A stretch of DNA of 64,000 bases, from the NCBI GenBank assembly GCA_964035015.1, contig OZ036010.1:3543604-3607603 (forward strand), written 5' to 3'. Both the position numbers and the translations under genes were made by a program. Origin of the DNA: Corallium rubrum. Lineage: Eukaryota > Cnidaria > Anthozoa > Scleralcyonacea > Coralliidae. Positions 33,601 to 45,600 of this stretch are shown in pieces. Positions within the stretch are counted from its first letter, which is position 1. Each line of letters begins with the position of its first letter. Below the pieces are notes generated by a model. That model saw nothing but the letters and a program-made list of their open reading frames with translations. It searched no databases and had not been told where the DNA came from.

Positions 33601-36600
33601 GAGGAAGGGAGGAAGGGAGGAAGGGAAGGGAGGAAGGGAGGAAGGGAGGAAGGGAGGAAGGGAGGAAAGAAGGAAGGAAGGGAGGAAGGGAGAGACGGAA
33701 GGAAGGAGGAAGGGAAGGAAGGAAGGAAGGAAGGAAGGAAGGAAGGAAGGAAGGAAGGAAGGAAGGAGGAAGGGAGGAAGGGAGGGAAGGGAGGAAGGGA
33801 GGGAGGGGAGGAAGGAAGGAAGGAAGGAAGGAAGGAAGGAAGGAAGGAAGGAAGGAAGGAAGGAAGGAAGGAAGGACGGACGGACGGAGGAGGAAGGAAG
33901 GAAGGAAGGAAGGAAGGAAGGAAGGAAGGAAGGAAGGAAGGAAGGAAGGAAGGAAGGAAGGAAGGAAGGAAGGAAGGAAGGAAGGAAGGAAGGAAGGAAG
34001 GAAGGAAGGAAATGAAGGAAGGAAAGCAAGGAAGAAAAAGGAAGAGAGGGGGGAGGATGGAGAGAAAAAAGAAAGAAAGAGAGAAAGGAAGGAAAGTAGA
34101 AAGAATAGATAGAGAAAAGAGGGAGAAAGAAAGAGAGAAAGAAAAGAAGAATGATACTGTATAGCTATATATAATTTAGCGGGAAATGTAGTAAGACTAA
34201 CAGGATTATAGTCCTCTAAATTCCACAGTTGTGCTGGGGTACATCTAAAAAATAGAAACAGTCAAATAGTAAATATTCGACAGTAAAGTTTGATAACTGA
34301 CAAACTGGTTTACCAACAGTATAGATTTGCTTTTCTTACTTAGATAGGACAGGTTCAAGAATATCGTACGGAACACCACCAGTGTCATACAAAGCTAATT
34401 AAAAAAACAAACAATTCTTAGTGTGTAGGAATATCTTAATCGAGTGCAATATTTCTCAATCTACATAGATTGAGATCTAGAGGATGGAACTTAAAACTTA
34501 TTTGGAAAACAGGGACGCGTCTTTGGGGCAAGATATTTATTTTTATACAATAATTTGAATAGTACGTGCGTTTTTATTGGTCGATAGCCATAATCTATAA
34601 ATGGACCGTCACTGACGTGGTCTGATTTCTCTAAACCAATCACAGATCTCACTGCAACATCACGAGCCAATGACGTTGCTTGATTTGTATAGATCATGGA
34701 TCACGTCAGATGAAGTGATTTATCTTTTTCAATGCCCCAGAAATTTGCCGGGGAAAATTAGTAAGTCTGTTAAAACATAATTTTTCTATTTTCTATTTAT
34801 TGTATAAAACAAATAGATTCCATTTTTTTAGTTCAGTTATAGATGCACAAAGGATGTCACAACGTGGCAAGAACATCAGTGACCCACTTGGCTGCATTGC
34901 GTCTCGTGGGCCACTTTTTTGTTCTTACCACGTTGTGACGTCATACAATATAATACAATACACTTTATTTAACGTGGTCGATACACTTAGCGTCATCTGT
35001 GCATTTTAACTGAATGTCGTCATCTGTGCATTTATAACTGAACAGACAACGGCAAAATGGAATCTATTTGTTAAATTGATGTCACAGAAGGATCTGCCGA
35101 GAGATCATATACAATGTATTGCTACTTTACAATTCTTAAAAAAAATCCTTTTAGGTTGGGATTTAAGTTCGGATTGGGGATGTCTGAATGATCTATCTTG
35201 GATTTACTAGACAGCTGGGTTAGATACAAAAAATGTTTATTTTATTGCTAGTCTTCGTACAAGTGTTGATGGGTGGAACGAGTTGTCAGTGCGCTGTGTT
35301 TCACCGCTGAAGTTAGGCCATGTTAATTTTGGTTACTACTTGGATGGGTGGCCGCCTTAGCTCTCTCTCCTCCGCAGAGGTTCTCTCGATGATCAGAGAA
35401 TTCGGGGATCGTCGGAGACGTGTCGGAATTGTCAGCTGGACATAAGTAATGCGGTGCAGCTGGTTGTCCAGCTGACTATTCTGACACAGCTACAACGATT
35501 CCCAAAATCTCCGATCTCCGAAAGAACCTCTGTGGAGAAGAGAGGCCTTCGTGTGAGAAGAACTGTTGAATACCCGAGGAAAACGGGTTTTTTTTCATCA
35601 TTTATCATACTACTTCGTAGCAAATTTCAGATGCCCTATGTAATTAATGGGCCTGAAAAAAGAAAACTCACTAATTGGTTTATACGACGCACAACAATCG
35701 TCGCACTTAATTCGGACGAATTTAATTCATCGGAATTAAATGCGACGATTGTGCGACGTCTAATACGGTCTGGGGAGTTAATTAAGGCGGTTTTCCACTA
35801 TAGGCGACATTTGTCGACCGATTCGACATTTTTCTTTTGTCTTGGCTAATTAGTTCCACTCGAGAGCGTGCGAGACAAAAGAAAATGTCGCTTCGCGCGA
35901 CATTAGTGGAAAACCGCCTTTAAAGACGTTGTATCCGTCATGATCAGACGGATACAACGTCTGAAATGCGTGTTCGTTTTATCTACGAATGTCGTGTTTT
36001 GAGGTGCTCAAAACAAAGATGGTAGATCATGTGCAGAACGCGTTGGATATCACCTTTAAATTGCTTATAAAACCAAATATGATATTACTGCATATGGATT
36101 CTATTTAATGTGTATAGTTGAATGCCAAAATATTTTTTGATTTGAACTTTTATTTGTTGTTATATTGAGATTTGTATTTCCAAAATGGTAATGAGGATGA
36201 CGTCTATGTAGGCATAATTTGCATACGAAGTGTTCTGTTACAGCAGAAATATTACCCAATTCACATGTTAACGAATACTTGAATAGTATATTCTATATTT
36301 TATCATTTTTTTCATTAAAATCTTTGTAGACGAGTTCTACATACGAATCATGGTTCACGTAATTTATTAAAATAAGAAATATAATAAGAAAATAATAATA
36401 ACAAAATACGACACATACCTTCAATATTCTCAACTAAAATTTTGATACACATTTCATGCAAGGAAAGAACAACTAAAAAGAAAAGATATTTATTTTATTT
36501 TATTTTATCAGTAAAATGCATGTAAAATCTATAAAAGAATTGAATGAAAGTATACAAGTATACATATATTTATGTTATAAATAAAATGCATGTGAACTCT

Positions 36601-39600
36601 AAAAAGAATTGAATGCTAGTACCGTAGAATCCCGAAAGTAGCGGCCCCCCTTACTTTCGGTTTTATCCGCTGTTGGGGGCCGCTACTTACGGGGGGCCGC
36701 TACTTTCGGGGGGCCGCTACTTTTTTGGGGGGCCGCTACTTTCGGGAGGCCGCTACTTTCGGGGGGCCGCTACTTTTTTGGGGGGACGCTACTTTCGGGG
36801 GGCCGCTAATTTTTTGGGGGGCCGCTACTTACGGGGGGACGCTACTTACGGGGGGCCGCTACTTTTTTGGGGGGCCGCTACTTTCGGGGGGCCGCTACTT
36901 TCGGGAGGCCGCTACTTTCGGGGGGCCGCTACTTTTTTGGGGGGACGCTACTTTCGGGGGGCCGCTACTTTTTTGGGGGGACGCTACTTTCCAGGGGCCG
37001 CTACTTTTTGGGGGGGCCGCTACTTTCGTGGGGCCGCTACTTTTGGGGGGACGCTACTTTCGGGGGGACGCTACTTTCGGGGGGCCGCTATTTACGGGGG
37101 CCGCTACATACGGGTGGTAAAATACGTTAACATACCGTGGGAACATTCTTCTTTGTTCTTTCCTATTTACCACATTTAATATGCTTTAGTTTTTCCTTAT
37201 GCCATTTCAACTCTGACTGTATAGCTTTGGTACGTTGATAGTTGAAACTTAACACTTTCGAGTTAATCAAGCGATGACTTGGGGGCCGCTACTTACGGGG
37301 GGCCGCTACTTTCGGGATTCTACGGTATACAAGCAAAAGATTGACTAACCTCCAGATCTGTTGGCTGATCGTCTTCCAGAGAAAACTTGTGTTTTGGATT
37401 TTCGTGATGACAGTAAGTCAGCGGCAATATCTGCTGATGTTGAAACTAAAAGGAGCACATATTAAATATAATTTATATTATTATACATTCAAACTTCATT
37501 CTTGTTTCGCACTGGTCAATATACAGTATACTCTAGTTAATTATCAATGTACGGTAGCTGTGACGTCATTTCGGTCGGATACTGAAAATTGTTGGACGGC
37601 TGTGACGTCATTTCCGTCGAATACTGAAAATTGTTGGACGGCTGTGACGTCATTTCCGTCGAATACTGAAAATTGTTGGACGGAGGTGTCCAACCCAGTG
37701 AGCTCTATATATAACTGGAGTGATATCTGCTGTTCATTGACGGGCAAAGATTGAAGCCAAACATGGCGGACACGTGGGCCTGAAGTACGGTCTTTTGACC
37801 AAATCAGACTTGACCAGACCGCATTTCTGTCACAAAGATATCACTCCAGTTAATTTATATATATAGAGCTCACTGGTCCAACCATGGAAGCTGATGACGT
37901 CACTACGAGAAAGTGCGCGAAAATCACATAAAAATAATTCGCCAATAGACGTCATTACACGTATTATAAGCGCGCGCAAAACCAGTCAAGCTAAGACCAC
38001 GCTGACAAGACTTTGATGAGCGATGAGATAATCCCGCCCATTATAAATAAGTGATCAATGACCAAATATCTAATAGATAGATAGCGCGCGGAGACCAGTC
38101 AAGCTCAGACCATGCTGACAAGACTTTGATGAGCGCTGAGATAATCCCCATATATTATAGTGAGTGTCTGCTGACTAGCATTGTCTCCTTTTTTACCTTG
38201 CCTAAATTACATTTAGCCACATAAATAAAGTCTATTTTGCAAGATTAATCGCACGAGTCTTTTTACTGCCAGACATTTCTGGCATCTTAGTATGACTATT
38301 TTGAATGTAAAATAAAACAATGATTGGATTCGGCTTACGCCTGATATCAAGAATTATCCTGACCTCGGTTATTGTTATCCACCTCAGCCTACGGCAGACA
38401 ACATTGACCTCGGTCGGGATAATAAGCAATTATTGGATGACGCTTGTTTGATATCAAGAGTTATCAAGGTCGAAGTCTGTGTTATCTGCCGAAGCCGAAG
38501 GCTGAGGCTGACAATGCGGTCTGAGACCATGATAATTCTTGATATCTAAAAAGTCGAATTCAATAATTGTTTTATTATACATTTTCAGTTGAAAATGTAA
38601 AGAAAATCACTCGGGTTTTGTCTTTTTTTTGAAAAAACGGAATTCAAAGACAGTTGTTTCTTTCCCGCTCTCTTCTTCGGTTTGCCTAGCTGGACAGGTT
38701 CACGTCAGCACATGCTAAGTCCTTTTTCCTACATATAATACATCCAGAAACTACAGATAATAGCATTGTGGGCTCAGAATCTGACAATTACAGCGGCAAA
38801 TACAGATATCGAGAATTCTCATCAATTTTCTGACCAATTACAATCAAAGATTTATTAGATGTAGAATTATTAGACATTTTTTCTAAATCCTTGATTATCT
38901 GCACTCTTTTAGTCGTATTTGCTGCTGACATGTAATAGATCAAACACGAGGTAGAGTGTTTCATCCGATATCCAGTCACCGAGAAGTGGTTGAAAAAACG
39001 AGGCCGTAGGCCGAATTTTTTAACCAATTTCGAGGTGAATGGATATCGGATGAAACACTCTTTCGAGTTTAAGACTGGGTGCTAATTAAGACCGGGTTTC
39101 CAGTTCACCGTCTCGGTACTAATTTCCTTTGTTTTAATCTTATGAAATATTAATGAGTTTGAGAATGTCAGATTCTGAGCCCATAATGCTATATTATCTG
39201 TAGTTTCTGGAGGTATTATCTGTAGCCAAAAGGACTTGTGCTGGCGTGATCTGTTCAGCTAGGCAAACTGAAGAAAAGCGCAGGAAAGAAGCAACTATTT
39301 TTGAATTTCGTTTGTTGTTTTTTTGTTCTGAGGGAGTAATTTTCTTATTTTCTATAATAAAACAGTTATTGAATTCAACTTTTTTGATATCAAGAATTAT
39401 CAAGGTCTCAGACCGCATTACCAGCCGTTTCGACAGATAACACAGACTTCAACCTTGATAATTCTTGATATCAAAAAGGTCTCATCCCGTCAACACTCAA
39501 CAGCAGTACTTTAGTTACCAACCTCTCTTCTTTCTTGGCGAGGATTCATCAAGAGGGTCTGGAAATCTTTGTGGGATGTAGTCGGGTTGGATATCTGGTA

Positions 39601-42600
39601 ACAATGACGCTCCAAGCTCTTCCGAAGTAAGAGTAGAGGGTAACATGACTGAAGGTGTTTGTACAGAGGTTGGTCTGTTTTTGACTTTAGGTTTTTTGAC
39701 TTTCTTCACATGATTTGCCTCCTCAGAAACGAACGACAGATCACAAAGTTGCATGCTTGCGGCCTAGTAAGGACACGAGAAACAGATGAATGGAAAATTA
39801 TAGTAAAAGCAATCACACTGACACAAATATGGACACTGACTGGACACTGGTCAATCGATGGACACTAGTACTGACACTGGTGCTGACACTGACACTGGTA
39901 CTGACACTTGCACTGATACCAGCACTGGCACTGGTGATGACACAGACACTGGTGCTGACATTGACACTGACATTGGTGCTGACACTGACACTGGTGCTGA
40001 CAGTGGTGCTGACACTGACACTGGTACTGACACTGACACTGGTGCTAACATTAACACTGGTGCTGACACTGGTGTTTGCAGTGACACTGACACTGGTGCT
40101 GAGTGACACTGGTACTGGCACTAACACTGGTGCTGACACTGGTGCTGAGTGACACTGGTACTGGCACTGACACTGGTGCTGACACTGGTGCTGAGTGACA
40201 CTGGTACTGGCACTGATACTGGTGCTGACACTGGTGCTGAGTGACACTGGTACTGGCACTGACACTGGTGCTGACACTGGTGCTGAGTGACACTGGTACT
40301 GACACTGACACTGGTGCTGACACTGGTGCTGAGTGACACTGGTACTGACACTGACACTGACACTGGTGCTGACATTGGTGCTGACACTGGTGCTGAGTGA
40401 CACTGGTGCTGACACTGACACTGGTGCTGACACTGACACTGGTACTGGCACTGACACTGGTGCTCACACTGGTGCTGAGTGACACTGGTGCTGGTACTGA
40501 CACTGGTGCTGAGTGACACTGGTACTGACACTGACACTGACACTGGTGCTGACATTGGTGCTGACACTGGTGCTGACACTGACACTGGTGCTGAGTGACA
40601 CTGGTACTGGCACTGACACTGGTGCTGAAACTGGTGCTGACATTGGTGCTGACACTGGTGTTGAGTGACACTGGTACTGACACTGACACTGGTGCTGACA
40701 CTGACACTGGTACTGGCACTGACACTGGTGCTCACACTGATGCTGAGTGACACTGGTGCTGGTACTGACACTGGTGCTGAGTGACACTGGTACTGACACT
40801 GGTGCTAACACTAACACTGGTGCTGACACTGGTGTTTGCAGTGACACTGACACTGGTGCTGAGTGACACTGGTACTGGCACTAACACTGGAGCTGACACT
40901 GGTGCTGAGTGACACTGGTACTGGCACTGGTGCTGACACTGGTGCTGAGTGACACTGGTACTGGCACTGGTACTGGCACTGGTGCTGACACTGGTGCTGA
41001 GTGACACTGGTACTGGCACTGACACTGGTGCTGACACTGGAGCTGACACTGGTGCTGAGTGGCACTGGTACTGACACGGACACTGGAGCTGACACGGACA
41101 CTGGAGCTGACACTGGTGCTGAGTGACACTGGTACTGGCACTGACACTGGTGCTGAGTGACACTGGTACTGACACAGACACTGGTACTGGCACTGACACT
41201 GGTGCTGACACTGGTGCTGAGTGACACTGGTGCTGGTACTGACACTGGTGCTGAGTGACACTGGTACTGACACTGACACTGGTGCTAACACTAACACTGG
41301 TGCTGACACTGGTGTTTGCAGTGACACTGACACTGGTGCTGAGTGACACTGGTACTGGCACTAACACTGGAGCTGACACTGGTGCTGAGTGACACTGGTA
41401 CTGGCACTGACACTGGTGCTGACACTGGAGCTGACACTGGTGCTGAGTGACACTGGTACTGGCACTGACACTGGAGCTGACACTGGTGCTGAGCGACACT
41501 GGTACTGACACGGACACTGGAGCTGACACTGGTGCTGAGTGACACTGGTACTGGCACTGACACTGGTGCTGAGTGACACTGGTACTGACACGGACACTGG
41601 TGCTGACACTGGTGCTGAGTGACACTGGTACTGACATGGACACTGGAGCTGACACTGGTGCTGAGTGACACTGGTACTGACACGGACACTGGTGCTGACA
41701 CTGGTGCTGAGTGACACTGGTACTGACACGGACACTGGTGCTGACACTGGTGCTGAGTGACACTGGTACTGACACGGACACTGGCACTGACACTGGTGCT
41801 GAGTGACACTGGTACTGACACGGACACTGGTGCTGACACTGGTGCTGAGTGATACTGGTACTGACACTGACACTGGTGCTAACACTAACACTGGTGCTGA
41901 CACTGGTGCTTGCAGTGACACTGACACTGGAGCTGACACTGGTACTGACACTGACACTGGTACTGACACTGACACTGGTGCTGACACTGGTGCTGACACT
42001 GGTGCTGAGTGACACTGGTACTGGCACTGACACTGGTGCTGACACTGGTGCTGACACTGGTGCTGACACTGATGCTGTGACACTGGTACTGGCACTGACA
42101 CTGGAGCTGACACTGGTGCTGAGTGACACTGGTAGTGACACTGACACTGGTGCTGACACTGGTGCTGAGTGACACTGGTACTGACATGGACACTGGTGCT
42201 GACACTGGTGCTGAGTGACACTGGTACTGACACTGACACTGGTGCTGACACTGGTGCTGACACTGGTGCTGACACTGGCACTGCCACTGGAGCTGAGTGA
42301 CACTGGTGCTGACACTGACACTGGTGCTGACACTGACACTCGTGCTGACACTGGTGCTGACACTGGTGCTGATACTGACACTGGTGCTGACACTGACACT
42401 GACACTTGTGCCGACACTGGTGCTGGTGCTGGCACTGACACTGGCACTGGTGCTGATACTGGTGCTGACACTGGTGCTGACACTGGTGCTGACACCGACA
42501 CTGGTGCTGGTGCTAACACTGGTGCTGACACTGGTGCTGACACTGGTGCTGACACTGGTGCTGACACTGACACTGGTACTGACAATGGTGCTGACACTGG

Positions 42601-45600
42601 TACTGACACTGGTGCTGACACTGACACTAGAACCTTACACCAGCACTGATGCTAACATCAGCACTGACACTAGTACTGACCAGCACTGGTTTGTATATTT
42701 ACACCATGCAGCATGATCCTCCTTACTTTTTGTTTTTTGTTTTCCCTGTTGTCGAGCACACCAGAAGAGTTGACTAATTGTTCATGATTTAAACTGGACT
42801 TTGATAAATTTTCAGGGTATACAATGTCATCTGTCTCCTTATTACATGTCAACAGTACTGGCTCCTGTGTAAAATCTGAGTCTGATCTGTTCAATGGTGA
42901 ATGTTTCTTTTTTGGACTGTTATTGCCAGGCACTAAATCTTTCCATTTCTTAATAAGAGCTTTGGATAACACTCCAACATTTCCACCTCTTTTCTTTAAA
43001 TTATTCACTGACTTGCCTATTCCAGTTGTCTAAAAATGACAAGAAAAAAATACATTAGAACTTATTTAATTTTAACACTTACTTATTAATTTACAGGGTC
43101 CCATATCACGGCTCACAAAAGCTCCATTCAATATTCCAATGCAACTAGATATTTTCATTAGGTACATGTAGTCCTTAACCCTTTGGCTCCGGTACAGAAT
43201 GATTGTCGTGTTGAATTTCACCGCCACTTCTCCCAGAACATGACATTTGTTGTGTTTTGGACCATGTGATAAACTATTGCTCATTGGTCAATGCCTTACC
43301 TAATATGGAAATATGACATGTGCAGTTGAAGAGCTCATTAAATTCTGCATATGAAAACAACTTCGTACAAGCAAGTTATCAAAGTGAAATTTCGATCTTA
43401 AAAGGCTGATACACAGTCAATAAATTTTTGTTGCATTCTTCTGATAAATGTGATTGAATATACTGACTAACAAATGTATTAGATCAGGAACACTAAATGA
43501 ACCAATAGTCCACTTTGGAAAAGGCTGGTGTAAGCAAGAGTAGCCATATGGTACAGTTTGGGGGGACATTGAAACTTCCATGTGTTAAAATCACTCTCAA
43601 AGTGTGGTCTTTCTATTATTTTATACTTCACAATCTTACATTCACAATCTCTTGATGTTTTTAATCATGATGTTTCATCTGATTTTTGCTTCAATATTAA
43701 AGTTCATTGTCCCCCCAAAATGGTCCTTCACCCTGGTCATCCTGGCCCGGGCCATCACTTTCTTTCAAAGTCACCTATATTTTCATCACAGTATAAAGAT
43801 CAACCAGAAGTCCAACTCACCATCTTAGTAAGTTCCACAGCACTTACGACGATCAAATCTGTCAGTGGAACTTATCAGCAAGGATAGTGTGAGATGACAG
43901 TGATGGCAACATCATGATGATGACTGACTGATGTCAGGAAGGTAAAACGTACTGGTGGAACTTACCAGGATGGTGAGACAGTGTAGAATGGCAAAGTTTG
44001 ACATGCACAAGGCAACATTTTTATTCTGTGCTTTTATGAGTCATCCACTCAATTGCATGCATTAGGAGGAGTAAAATCACAGCAAAGGTCACTGAGTTAG
44101 GTAACCACATTTTTGTGTTGCATACTGTATCAGTGAATTCCAGCTGTGCCTATGGGGGCCCCCCCCCCCCCAGGCCACTCATGGGCATCCACCATTTTTG
44201 CTAATCCCAGGGGTAGGGCTACCACCAAAATTACATAACCCAGGGATTGAGACTTGGAACATTCATACTTGCTATGCACTGTGGGAAAATCTACCAAATT
44301 TTACCACGGATGGCCCAAGCTAATGGAAATACATTTGAAATATAAGGTTTCAAACTTCCAAGTAAATAGGACATTAAAGGAGCTGAAATACGACAAATTT
44401 TTCAATAAAATAGCGTTACCTTGAGTTTGTGATGTGGTCTTCTATTTGTATGCTTCTTGAGTTGATTTGAAGTGATTTATGCATGTTTTTATTGGGGGTT
44501 TAGACCTGAATTTGTTGCCCAGGGGTGGGGCCTTGGCAAACTATGTCTTTCCCCACGATAGGGACAATCATGGTCAATGTTTTTCTCAAAATGCCAAATG
44601 CTGGGTATTGGCCTGGGTATTGGGGAGGGGAGATAGGCACAATTGGAATTCACTGGTGCACTATCTGACAGGTAACCACTTCTGATATAGGCACTTACTT
44701 TCAGTAAATCAAATCCAATTGCTATGTCATCCAATGCTCTCAAGTATTTTAAAACCTAAATTAAAAAAAAAGAAATAAATTAGTAGAAATAAAGTTAATA
44801 TTGCAGAAATTAAAATTATAATGAGAACAGTATAATACCATTGGTGTAAGATTGTGAATGTGTATCATCAAATTAGATATCTCTCGATGTATATGTTATG
44901 TTTCTCAACATTCATGTAATATCATTTTAGTTATTAAATGCAAGTCGATTGTCTTTGCAGTGTAAAACTAGTTAGTAATTTCTAGCTCAGAATGTTTTCT
45001 TGTGATTGGGAGAAGATCAGTTTCATTATCAAAAAGTTGTTTTCAATGACAGGCTATTGCATGCCCCCCTTTAAAAATCCTTGTGTAGCCATAGTCAATC
45101 GAGATATGGTCTGGAAACTCAGCTAAAGTCTTTGTTCTATCTTTTTGTTGGCCTTTATGCATTTTTGTGCACGGTACACAGTCACTGAACACATTGTATT
45201 TTAGTATAATGAACAAATTGTCCAATAACAATGTTTCAGTTCAATCACTCAACCGTGCTATTTAAATATTAATAAACTTAAAACAAAGGACGTGCACGGT
45301 GTAAGGTACGGTTCAACATAAAATCACAGCTCATTATATTCCAGACCATATCTCGATTGACTATGGTGTAGCTATGCTCCTGAAGTTGACCCTATTGTCA
45401 ATTAAAATACTCATTAATAATTGATGAAGAAATTTGAAAACAAATTATTGTTTTAAACTCACTCCTGTCTGAAGGCTTCCCCAGATGTGAAAATCATCTG
45501 GCAATTTAGCCAGATGATTTTCACCTCTCTCCACCACTAATAAAAGTGATAATCTCACATGTGCGATTATTTATGATAATCGCACATGTGACAATTATCG

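Noticed and set aside
30762-34112. Long Pro-Ser-Phe-Leu or Lys-Glu-Gly-Arg frames
   Set aside because: GGAA/GGGA repeats translated; only the end at 31520-31717 is real (ELOA exon 11).
40732-42627. 631-codon Ser/Val/Gln-rich open frame and its overlapping partners
   Set aside because: Hexamer-based satellite is open in several frames; lies in an ELOA intron.
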